A DNA stretch of 64,000 nucleotides from Nitrospira sp. Lineage in GTDB: Bacteria; Nitrospirota; Nitrospiria; Nitrospirales; Nitrospiraceae. A model generated the notes under the pieces. That model saw nothing but the letters and a program-made list of their open reading frames with translations, was not told the DNA's origin and did not search any database. This document shows positions 1-6,764 of this stretch, piece after piece. The stretch spans positions 1,597,001 through 1,661,000 of the forward strand of contig CP054184.1 of NCBI GenBank assembly GCA_015709715.1, in the 5' to 3' direction. A program made the translations under genes and the position numbers. Position 1 is the stretch's first letter. Each line of letters opens with the position of its first letter.

Positions 1-61
1 ACCGTCGACAGGGTATCAAGGACTGGTCGGGAGATTTCATAGGACCGGGGCATGCAACCTG

Positions 62-91
62 TTGACCCCTCAAAAGAAGCTAGAGTATCTT
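62..91 (+). promoter_or_regulatory. possible sigma-70 promoter for the small gene at 113
   Basis: TTGACC at 62-67 and TATCTT at 86-91 are 18 nt apart, and the start codon follows about 20 nt later. The -10 match is only partial, so this is a weak call from motif reading alone. Confidence 0.3.
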
Positions 92-112
92 ACCTGAAGA
101 AAGGAAACAATC

Positions 113-361
113 ATGAATGACGCCATCCTGCAGGCCTATCGAGAGATCGAGATGGCCATGGAACGGTATACCATCCTGCTGGACGAGCATGTACGCACCC
201 TCGAAACGGCACAGCCCAAGGATTCGGTAAAACTGGAGCGCATGACCCACGGTGCCAAGGCGATGCGTGATAGCAGCATCATTTTCCTGTCCTACGCCAA
301 ATTCATCGCCCACGGCATGCCGGAAAGCCCGGATATGATCGAAGAGGACCTGCAGGGTTAG
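113..361 (+). CDS. small conserved-looking protein of unknown function, 82 aa
   Basis: I do not recognise this family. The ATG is preceded by a clear purine-rich ribosome binding site (AAGAAAGGAAAC), and the frame ends just before a strong terminator, so it looks like a real single-gene unit. The product is small, acidic and mostly helical in appearance. It has a heptad-like N-terminal half (Met, Leu and Ile spaced among Glu and Arg), no signal peptide, no membrane segment and no cysteines. It converges on the por operon. No function can be assigned from sequence or context. Confidence 0.7.
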   Translation: MNDAILQAYREIEMAMERYTILLDEHVRTLETAQPKDSVKLERMTHGAKAMRDSSIIFLSYAKFIAHGMPESPDMIEEDLQG

Positions 362-423
362 CTACTCGCATAGCCCGCACCTTTGCAGTTGGTGACAGGA
401 CACCCCAACCGCTTCTCAAATGA

Positions 424-455
424 AAAGAGCCTGCCTTTTTACAGGCAGGCTCTTT
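424..455. terminator. bidirectional rho-independent terminator
   Basis: A perfect 12-bp inverted repeat (424-435 with 444-455) encloses an 8-nt loop. The arms start with A-runs and end with T-runs, so it can act on both strands. It lies between the stop of the small plus-strand gene at 361 and the end of the minus-strand por operon at 480, and would stop both transcripts. Confidence 0.85.
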
Positions 456-479
456 CACTTTCAGGCGACCACGCAGTAC

Positions 480-1811
480 TTAGATGCTGCGCATAAAATG
501 TCCCATCGCCTCATGGTCTGCGCCGGTCGCACCCATGACTTGAGACATCGCGACGTTGGTAGACTTTTTCCCGGTCACGCCGGACTCCACTTCGTCGACG
601 ATCAATTCCACCGGCATGGATTGCCCACCATAGACCCGAGGCCCGCCGATGATCTTCGCGTTGGAATAGCCGTAAATCGCCGTAGCGACTTCTTTCGCCA
701 GCCACCCGACGTAATTGAATTCGGGCACGACAATGAGCTTCGCCTTCCCACATAGTTGTCGCAGTTCTTGAGTCGGAAATGGGCGCAGGGAGCGAATCTT
801 GATAAGACCGACCTTGAGGCCCTTCTCTGCGCACAACCGAACTGCCTCACGAGATTGCGCGGCAGCGCTGCCCGAAGCCACGATGATAACCTCGGCATCT
901 TCGACGTTTTCAGGCGTCAGCAGCCCCCCCAAATACTTGTTGATGTATTTCCTGGAACGTTCGACTGCAGCCCACACTTCCTGCTGCCACACAGCATGGA
1001 TGTTGTAGGCCATGAAGTTGGACTTCTGAACCGGGGCATCGCGGGATAAGCGAGCGGGCGGATTCTCTGCATCGAGCACCGGCACGGCACCCCGCCAGGG
1101 TTCCCGAGGCGGCAATTTGATGCTACGATCCTGCATCCGCACATACCCACGGGCATGAGTCACAAAGAACCCGTCGCAGCAGACGCCGACCGGTAACGTC
1201 ACGTCGTTCTTTTCACTGATCGTGAACCCGGCCATAGTGAAATCAAACATGTCCTGTTGATTCTCAGCATGGAAGACGATCATGCCGCAATTCAGCAGAT
1301 AGGAGACTTCGATATTGTCCGGTTGAATGGCCAAGGGCGCATTGACGACGCGGCAGGTGAACATCGCCACGACGGGCAGGCGATGACCAGGCCATGAGGC
1401 AATCCCTTCGAGGCCGCGAAGCGTCCCAGGCCCAGCCGTTGCCGTGTAGCAACGCACACCTGCGCGGGATCCACCGGCAATCGCCGCCATCACACCGACC
1501 TCTTCCTCTCCTCGGTAGTATTCCTTCACATACCCTTCACCGTACAGAACGCCGACCAACTGCATGGTCTCGCTCTGAGGCGTGATGGGATAGGCGATGG
1601 CAAGGTCGACGTTGGAGCGTCGAATCGCTTCTTTCGCTGCTTCGCTGCCCGTAATAAATTCCTTCGTCCGCGGGGCTTCCAGGAACATGTATTCCGGCGT
1701 GACGACCTGTTGCTTCTTGGCTTCCGCATGCGGATCCTTCTTCACCTCGACCTTCGGAGCCACGCTCGTGGTAGGGTCGCCCTGCGGATTGGTCTTTTGC
1801 GTTTCACTCAT
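480..1811 (-). CDS. porA: 2-oxoacid:ferredoxin oxidoreductase, alpha subunit
   Basis: Alpha subunit of a pyruvate- or 2-oxoglutarate:ferredoxin oxidoreductase, which interconverts a 2-oxoacid plus CoA with acyl-CoA, CO2 and reduced ferredoxin in the cytoplasm. After a charged, Lys/Pro-rich leader of about 50 residues comes the pyrimidine-binding domain. It has the YPITPQSE motif at residues 74-81 and an acidic E-E-E stretch near 102-104 where the family activates thiamine diphosphate. Domain II follows from about 300 to 410. The length (443 aa) is somewhat long because of the leader. The start has a GAGGTG ribosome binding site. It is the last gene of the porB-G-D-E-A operon. Whether the substrate is pyruvate or 2-oxoglutarate cannot be decided from sequence here. 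Confidence 0.88.
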   Translation of the reverse strand: MSETQKTNPQGDPTTSVAPKVEVKKDPHAEAKKQQVVTPEYMFLEAPRTKEFITGSEAAKEAIRRSNVDLAIAYPITPQSETMQLVGVLYGEGYVKEYYRGEEEVGVMAAIAGGSRAGVRCYTATAGPGTLRGLEGIASWPGHRLPVVAMFTCRVVNAPLAIQPDNIEVSYLLNCGMIVFHAENQQDMFDFTMAGFTISEKNDVTLPVGVCCDGFFVTHARGYVRMQDRSIKLPPREPWRGAVPVLDAENPPARLSRDAPVQKSNFMAYNIHAVWQQEVWAAVERSRKYINKYLGGLLTPENVEDAEVIIVASGSAAAQSREAVRLCAEKGLKVGLIKIRSLRPFPTQELRQLCGKAKLIVVPEFNYVGWLAKEVATAIYGYSNAKIIGGPRVYGGQSMPVELIVDEVESGVTGKKSTNVAMSQVMGATGADHEAMGHFMRSI

Positions 1812-1852
1812 GGTTACACCTCTATGGCTATATCGCCCTCTGCCTCTCGGTC

Positions 1853-2617
1853 CTATCCTTCCCGCTTCATTTGCTCGGCTGTATGGCCGAAGGCGCTTGC
1901 GCTACCGGCGCCGGCCGCAGAAGGCATGAAGGTGAGGGGATTGGTGTGAGTCTTGCCACCGTGAACTTTCGACTGCGTACCGGTGAACCGGACGTTCTCG
2001 CCGCCCTCCGGGAGCTTGATGCCCATTTCTTCACGAACTTTCTTAAAGATCTGAGCCACCTTTCTCAACTTCAACGTATCCGAATCACGGATGGTCAGCA
2101 TCGCATCTTCGTGCCCCTGTTCCGCACAGATTGCCATGGTACAGCAATTCGTCCCTGCCCGAATCATCTTCAAAGTCAGATTCGCATAGTGGCAATGGAC
2201 TCCGATGAAAATGCAGGCTTCGATCTTATTACCCCAGATGGTGAGATTGGGGTGGTTGGGGTTAATCACCTCTTCGGGGTCGATCTTCGGGTACTTCGGC
2301 CGATAGTCCGGCATCGGAATGATCATGACTTCAGGAATTTGAGCGGCGATTTCCAAGACGGCCTTCGCCTTCTCCACCGCGTGGTCGTTCCATGCCCACA
2401 GGACAAGAGGCCCGGGGAAGATCGTTGCATTGGGACTCGTCAACATCTTTCGAGCCATTTCCTCGATGACCACATCCTCGTTCGTCTCCAACAAACCGTA
2501 GTACAGACCCTGCCCTGGATCCGGCAATGCCACTCCCAATTGAGCAGCAGACGGCGGATGGAATCCAGCCGGTCCCGGCACGATGATGCGCGCTCTCGTA
2601 TCTTGCGTCGTTCCCAC
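1853..2617 (-). CDS. porE: 2-oxoacid:ferredoxin oxidoreductase, fifth (epsilon-type) subunit
   Basis: This 254-aa protein lies inside the por operon, between the ferredoxin-like and alpha subunits. Four-subunit enzymes have no counterpart at this place. From memory of the family, it resembles the extra subunit of the five-subunit Por/For enzymes of Hydrogenobacter thermophilus, often labelled CO-dehydrogenase-beta-like. A Cys/His-containing middle segment (about residues 130-165, with paired Cys in TNCC) and a conserved-looking Pro/Gly-rich start are visible, but there is no classical iron-sulfur motif. Translation starts at GTG 2617 behind AAAGGGG. Its function is taken from context: assembly, oxygen protection or substrate specificity have not been told apart. 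Confidence 0.72.
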   Translation of the reverse strand: MGTTQDTRARIIVPGPAGFHPPSAAQLGVALPDPGQGLYYGLLETNEDVVIEEMARKMLTSPNATIFPGPLVLWAWNDHAVEKAKAVLEIAAQIPEVMIIPMPDYRPKYPKIDPEEVINPNHPNLTIWGNKIEACIFIGVHCHYANLTLKMIRAGTNCCTMAICAEQGHEDAMLTIRDSDTLKLRKVAQIFKKVREEMGIKLPEGGENVRFTGTQSKVHGGKTHTNPLTFMPSAAGAGSASAFGHTAEQMKREG

Positions 2618-2638
2618 CCCGTTTCCCCTTTCGTCCTC

Positions 2639-2962
2639 TCACCCAACTACTGGGCTGGCCAACACGGCCGTCGTGCTCTTTTCACCATAGGTGATGTTGT
2701 CTGTCAGTGCCGCTTTCGGAAGCTGGTCGATCATGATCATCTTAATGGCATTGTTCTTCGCCATATTGTCACAGACCCACACGCATTGCGCACATCCCTT
2801 GCATCGATCGACGGCTACATAAGCGGAGCCGTACTTAAAGCCTTTGTCCTTCCCCATTTCATCGCTGTAGAGAATGGTGTTGGCCTCGGGGCAATACTGC
2901 GTGCACAGCTTGCAACTCTTCGCGGCGCAAATTTCAACATTGATATCGGCTACGAGATACAT
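2639..2962 (-). CDS. porD: 2-oxoacid:ferredoxin oxidoreductase, ferredoxin-like delta subunit
   Basis: A 107-aa electron-transfer subunit with two 4Fe-4S sites. The second is canonical in spacing (C54, C57, C60, C64) but has Asp instead of Pro after the last Cys. The first is unusual: C12, C17, C20 and C24 give C-x4-C-x2-C-x3-C-P, two residues longer than the standard first gap. The start at 2962 is chosen because AAGGAG lies just upstream; the longer open frame to 3067 has no support. The subunit should pass electrons from the beta-subunit cluster to soluble ferredoxin. It sits 20 nt downstream of porG. Confidence 0.85.
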   Translation of the reverse strand: MYLVADINVEICAAKSCKLCTQYCPEANTILYSDEMGKDKGFKYGSAYVAVDRCKGCAQCVWVCDNMAKNNAIKMIMIDQLPKAALTDNITYGEKSTTAVLASPVVG

Positions 2963-2982
2963 GGACGCTCCTTCTGTATCGC

Positions 2983-3702
2983 CTATTTTGCGGCGGCCGC
3001 TGCCACCGGCTCTTCCGCACGTTTCACTTCCGGAGAAGCCCAGCCATGATCGACAGCGTAGTTCCACCCCGCCCGCATGACGGCGACGTTCTTCTCAATC
3101 AATTCCTGCTTCTTCTTGAACTTCCGCTCGACGACGCTATCCAACGCCGCAGTACCGCCGGACACCACGAATCCCTTCCCGAGAAACCGATCCTTCACGG
3201 CTTGCTCCAAGCCGGCCATGTTCGTCAAACCGGTGATCGCTCCGATGCAACCCATGAGCGCCATGTTGGTGGCGAGATCCATACCGGCAACCTCGAGCGA
3301 GATCTTGGTCGCAGGGAAATAATAAAGCTTGGCACGACGCTCTTCCAACTCACGAGCCTGATCCTTGTGCAGTTTCATCGGGCCATCGTTGTTGATCAAC
3401 GCGATACCATCTTCCTTCAAGCCGAAGTAGAACGGCATCGTATAGGATTTCCCATGCGTGATCACCTGAGGATGGAAAATGATAATGATATGCGGAAAGG
3501 TGATCTCTCCGATTTCATAAATCGGTTCGTCTGAGACCCGCACGTAGCTCTCAACCGGGGCCATCCGCTTTTCCGATCCGTAGAACGGCACAATCGTGCT
3601 TTCTCCGCCCGCATTGATCACCGCCGTGCTCAGAATGTGTGAGCCGGTAACCACGCCCTGGCCTCCCACGCCGGCCATGCGGATGTTAAATCGTTTCGCC
3701 AT
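2983..3702 (-). CDS. porG: 2-oxoacid:ferredoxin oxidoreductase, gamma subunit
   Basis: Gamma subunit (CoA-side domain) of the 2-oxoacid:ferredoxin oxidoreductase, 239 aa. The family signature GVGGQGVV is at residues 11-18, and the typical FYGSEKRMAPVESYVRVS segment follows near residues 40-57. The start ATG has a consensus AAGGAGG ribosome binding site. The C-terminal 30 residues are Ala/Lys-rich and probably disordered. It is the second gene of the operon, 27 nt after porB. Confidence 0.88.
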   Translation of the reverse strand: MAKRFNIRMAGVGGQGVVTGSHILSTAVINAGGESTIVPFYGSEKRMAPVESYVRVSDEPIYEIGEITFPHIIIIFHPQVITHGKSYTMPFYFGLKEDGIALINNDGPMKLHKDQARELEERRAKLYYFPATKISLEVAGMDLATNMALMGCIGAITGLTNMAGLEQAVKDRFLGKGFVVSGGTAALDSVVERKFKKKQELIEKNVAVMRAGWNYAVDHGWASPEVKRAEEPVAAAAAK

Positions 3703-3729
3703 GCTCGATCCTCCTTGGGAAAATCCGCC

Positions 3730-4629
3730 TTATGCCTTGGGAAGGCTTTGAGCCTGCGCCGCCGGCTTTTGGAGAAACTCTTTGTAGCCGTACCGCTCAG
3801 TCAGATACTGCTTCGCTTCGTCGCTGATGTATTCCGTAAACTGATAGCGATCATTTTCGACGTTCTTGGCATCTTCCATGACCTTGTCAGTCGGAATGGC
3901 ATATTCGATGTTGCAGGATGTATAGGCCTGAATGTAAGTCGAGCCGACCTCTCGTGCGATCAACACAGCCTTCTTAATCACGCTCTCAACCCGGCGAGGG
4001 TTGTTTGGCACGACTGAGGCCACGTAGGCGCATCCGGCAACCTTAGCCATCTGCAACATGTCCATCTTTTCGAACTTCTTCCCCAGGGGGGCCATCTTCA
4101 GAACCGCGCCTCGGTTCGTCATGCCACTCTCCTGGCCTCCGGTATTCCCGTAAACTTCATTGTCCAGCATAATGGTCGTGAAGCGTTCCTTGCGGAACCA
4201 GGAGTGCAAGACCTGCTGGAAACCGATATCCGCCGTGCCACCGTCCCCGGCCATCACCACCACATCCTTAGGCTTATCACCGAACCTCAGTCGCAAGCCG
4301 CGGGAGAGTCCGCTTGCCACACCGTTCTGGTCACCATAATTGCCGTACACAAAGGGAATTGCGGCCTGTGAAATTGCCAATCGCCCGCAACCGGCAGTGC
4401 CCACGGTAATCGTATCCTCAGGGTTGGGGAATGCGATCATTGCCAGGCGGATGAAGAGGGTCATGGCACAGCCGGCGCACATGGGGTGCTCTTCGAGCAC
4501 TTCCTTGAAAGACCCCATCTGCGAAACCGAGACCTTCTTGCCGAATGGGCCATGCTCCACCATATCGCGATATTCTTTTGGCATGAACTTTTCAAAGCCA
4601 TTTGAAAACTTGACGTAATCAAGGCTCAT
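3730..4629 (-). CDS. porB: 2-oxoacid:ferredoxin oxidoreductase, beta (thiamine diphosphate) subunit
   Basis: Catalytic beta subunit, 299 aa. It has the thiamine diphosphate/Mg binding motif AGDGGTADIGFQ at about 127-138, ending in DNEVYGNTGGQ at 156-166. Four cysteines (C51, C54, C81, C239) fit the ligands of the proximal 4Fe-4S cluster in this family. It is the first gene of the operon. The start has a GGGAGGG site, and a well-formed promoter lies about 150 nt upstream. Together with the gamma, delta, epsilon and alpha genes it forms a five-subunit enzyme that would run in the reductive (CO2-fixing) direction in a Nitrospira-type host. The direction is inferred from organism type. Confidence 0.9.
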   Translation of the reverse strand: MSLDYVKFSNGFEKFMPKEYRDMVEHGPFGKKVSVSQMGSFKEVLEEHPMCAGCAMTLFIRLAMIAFPNPEDTITVGTAGCGRLAISQAAIPFVYGNYGDQNGVASGLSRGLRLRFGDKPKDVVVMAGDGGTADIGFQQVLHSWFRKERFTTIMLDNEVYGNTGGQESGMTNRGAVLKMAPLGKKFEKMDMLQMAKVAGCAYVASVVPNNPRRVESVIKKAVLIAREVGSTYIQAYTSCNIEYAIPTDKVMEDAKNVENDRYQFTEYISDEAKQYLTERYGYKEFLQKPAAQAQSLPKA

Positions 4630-4782
4630 AAGGATTCCCTCCCTTTATTCGCTTCCGACCTTTTACACAATGGACGGTCAGTCGGACGCAGATTAATTCG
4701 ACACCGGTTCTTCGTTTGGCTTCTGAATGCTGTTCCTGGTTCAGTGTGAGGATTGGTTTCATCTGGCCGCATTCCGCCGCCG

Positions 4783-4812
4783 AGTGTAACAAAGGGCGAA
4801 AAAACCTGTCAA
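4783..4812 (-). promoter_or_regulatory. promoter of the porBGDEA operon
   Basis: On the minus strand a perfect TTGACA (4812-4807) is followed by an 18-nt spacer and an extended -10, TGTTACACT, whose hexamer TACACT is at 4788-4783. The predicted transcript starts near 4776, leaving a leader of about 147 nt before porB. The same arrangement recurs upstream of folD and rpsF in this window. Confidence 0.6.
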
Positions 4813-4905
4813 TCGGAAGGCCTACCCAGAACGCGACTAAGATTTACCATTCCTGCGTAACAGCAAGTCTATAAAAGGCTGTGAAAGTATTGCAACTTTG
4901 CAGAA

Positions 4906-5086
4906 GGCCCAACGCGAACGAAAGAAGGCCTAGCAGCACGGGGGACCGCTAGGCCGTTGGCCCTAAATGGGTTAACACAGCTCTCCAAGCAAAACTAATG
5001 TGGTGGAGAGGTACGCTATTCAGTTGCAGTTCAACCAAGAAGCAGGTAAACATGGTCGCTTACCACGCTTGGATGTAAGCTGAACT
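4906..5086 (+). promoter_or_regulatory. candidate structured RNA leader upstream of the metV-like gene
   Basis: Several compensating arms can be read by eye. GGCCTAGC 4927-4934 pairs with GCTAGGCC 4948-4955 (8 bp). GGCCCAAC 4906-4913 pairs with GTTGGCC 4956-4962, with one bulge, and encloses the first stem. CTCTCC 4981-4986 pairs with GGAGAG 5005-5010. A nested set follows: AGTTCA 5028-5033 with TGAACT 5081-5086, CCAAG 5035-5039 with CTTGG 5068-5072, and GGTAA 5045-5049 with TTACC 5060-5064. A TATAAA -10-like box lies just upstream. The folded region ends two bases before the first possible ATG (5088). It matches no riboswitch class I can recall. Seen in sequence; function unknown. Confidence 0.45.
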
Positions 5087-5135
5087 TATGCCGCTGCGCG
5101 TTATAGTGCCTGGTGAGGAACAAGGCGACCAGCAT

Positions 5136-5336
5136 GTGGGGGGAGTCCATAAACGTCCCCCGATCCCCGACGGCTCACTGAAGGCGGAATGTCCGAAGTT
5201 CATGAGTCACGGCCCCTGCGGAGGGGTCCGTAAAGGTGGGTTCTGCGAGGTCTATCCGGATATGGCTTGCCCCTGGGTGACGCTCTACAACAAGCTCAAC
5301 GAACTTGGCCAACTGGAATGGATGAAGCAGGTGTGA
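5136..5336 (+). CDS. stand-alone C-terminal zinc domain of methylenetetrahydrofolate reductase (MetV-like)
   Basis: A very small protein (66 aa from GTG 5136, or 82 aa from ATG 5088) matching the Cys-rich C-terminal domain found on some methylenetetrahydrofolate reductases or as a separate MetV partner. Landmarks are CPKFMSHGPCGG, GGFCEVYPD and ACPWVTLYNKL. They give four cysteines (35, 44, 53, 61 counted from 5088) suited to a Zn or Fe-S site. ATG 5088 has no ribosome binding site and abuts an RNA fold. GTG 5136 has GAGGAACAAGG upstream, so I favour it. The metF at 11682-12572 lacks this domain, so the two may work together. queF follows 22 nt downstream. Confidence 0.72.
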   Translation: MGGVHKRPPIPDGSLKAECPKFMSHGPCGGVRKGGFCEVYPDMACPWVTLYNKLNELGQLEWMKQV

Positions 5337-5358
5337 TCACGCGCGCCGGGAGTGAAGG

Positions 5359-5799
5359 GTGAAGGGGAGAGCACCAAAACGCCGATCGATGAAGGCGACA
5401 CGTCTGGGGTATAACGAGCGGCACGCGAAAAGCGGTATCACCACTCCCTTGCCTGAGATCGAAACATTTCCCAATCAATACAAAGGCTACGAGATCACCA
5501 TCGAAATCCCCGAGTACACTGCCATCTGCCCCAAAACCAATTTGCCCGACTTCGGAGCCATTACCCTCAAGTACCAACCGGACAAACACTGCCTTGAGTT
5601 GAAAGCGCTCAAGATGTACATCCACGCCTACCGAAACGTCGGCATCTTTTATGAGAATGCCGTCAATCGCATTCTGCAGGACATCGTTAAGGCCTGTCGC
5701 CCGATATGGGCCACGGTGACCGGTGAATTCGCCGCCCGTGGCGGCCTCCGCAGCATCGTCGAAGCCACCTATCCTCCGACTAAGCGTCTCTCGTCCTAG
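5359..5799 (+). CDS. queF: NADPH-dependent 7-cyano-7-deazaguanine reductase (preQ1 synthase)
   Basis: Short, type-I QueF (146 aa) that reduces preQ0 to preQ1 in queuosine biosynthesis. The active-site Cys57 lies in AICPKTNLPDF, with Asp64 as general acid, and the NADPH-side segment is ELKALKMYIHAYRN (about 80-93). The later family segment reads GIFYEN where Bacillus-type enzymes have F-H-E, so a Tyr stands in place of that His. GTG 5359 is used because GGGAG precedes it; ATG 5389 is possible but has no ribosome binding site. It lies 22 nt behind the metV-like gene, probably in one transcript. Confidence 0.88.
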   Translation: MKGRAPKRRSMKATRLGYNERHAKSGITTPLPEIETFPNQYKGYEITIEIPEYTAICPKTNLPDFGAITLKYQPDKHCLELKALKMYIHAYRNVGIFYENAVNRILQDIVKACRPIWATVTGEFAARGGLRSIVEATYPPTKRLSS

Positions 5800-5971
5800 G
5801 CCTGTTCCTCAGTCGGTCCCCCGTCTCGAACCGGCACCCTCTTAAGTCTCGCCCAAAATCCACCGACACCAGACCGTCGACGTGCGGCACCGGCACGGAG
5901 AATGGGCTTCCTCTGTACAACACGAACGCATCGCAGGCCGAAAAAAGGACGTCGCGTTGTTCAGGCACCCC

Positions 5972-6742
5972 ATGCGATCGGGCCTCGTTCGGGCAGCCGC
6001 GACCTTTCTCCTGGCGCCGACAGCCATCGAACTCGTGCCGATCCGAACTGCCGAAGCCATCCCGGCCTTCGCAAGGAAATACGCCTTGAATTGTACGGCC
6101 TGCCATACGGCTCCCCCGCGGCTCAACGCCTATAGGGAGGCCAACCATACCGGCATCCGCCTGCGCGGCAATGTATTGCGACACTACAACTTCTCGCGGC
6201 AGGACCCACCGGGCGCAGAGCCGGGTACGGTTCAAACCAAGAGCGAACTGGGATTCCCGGAAGCGTCCAGCCTCCTTCGTCAGATTCTCTTGAACCTGAT
6301 CAGTAATGCCATCAAGTTCACACAGACAGGTGACGTGGCGGTCACCCTTGAGCAATGTTCCCGCAAGCCGTCTGAGGTCCACCTCAAGTTTCGTATTCGA
6401 GACACAGGAATCGGTATCTCTCAAGAGGCGCAGGCTCGTCTGTTTCAAGCCTTTTCTCAGGCTGACGGCTCGACGACGAGGCGGTTCGGCGGCACAGGCC
6501 TCGGCCTCGCGATCATCAAGCAACTGGCCCATCTCATGGAGGGAGAGGTCGGAGTGGAGAGCAGTCCCGGTCAGGGGTCTACTTTCTGGTTCACGGTTCG
6601 GCTCGCCACACAACTCATGGAGAGCAGCCGACTGCAAGGCATCCCCCTCGTGGCACTCAGCTCCGTCGAGCAATCCCCGGTCGACAGTCCCACTGCGGCC
6701 ATGGAAGACAACCTCACTCGATCGGAACGGTCCGTGGCATGA
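5972..6742 (+). pseudogene. chimeric remnant: c-type cytochrome start fused to histidine-kinase ATPase fragment
   Basis: The open frame joins unrelated pieces. First comes a signal-peptide-like segment and a haem motif (IPAFARKYALNCTACHTAPP), as in the start of exported Nitrospira cytochromes. After about 45 unplaceable residues comes a histidine-kinase ATPase domain beginning inside the N box (LLNLISNAIKFT) with intact G1 (DTGIGIS), F and G2 (GGTGLGLAI) boxes. It ends with LVALSSVEQ, resembling the last strands of the first receiver domain in the next gene (LVALSSIDH). No DHp histidine or full receiver is present. It reads as a partial duplication of the neighbouring hybrid kinase with internal deletions, fused to a broken cytochrome gene. 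An upstream in-frame extension to 5882 exists. Confidence 0.65.
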
Positions 6743-6764
6743 GCGACGGAACGGGGTGGCACCC

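Larger units (their letters stand above)
4630..5087. other. divergent intergenic region between porB and the metV-like gene
   Basis: A stretch of about 460 nt without a credible coding frame. The left part holds the minus-strand por promoter and leader. The right part (4870-5086) holds a TATAAA box at 4870-4875 on the plus strand, followed by several inverted repeats described as a separate structured-leader feature. No tRNA or known riboswitch was recognised. Confidence 0.6.

Noticed and set aside
5028..5086. Nested stems read as a tRNA or tmRNA end
   Set aside because: No T-loop, CCA-like end or resume-codon pattern; kept only as a leader-structure candidate.
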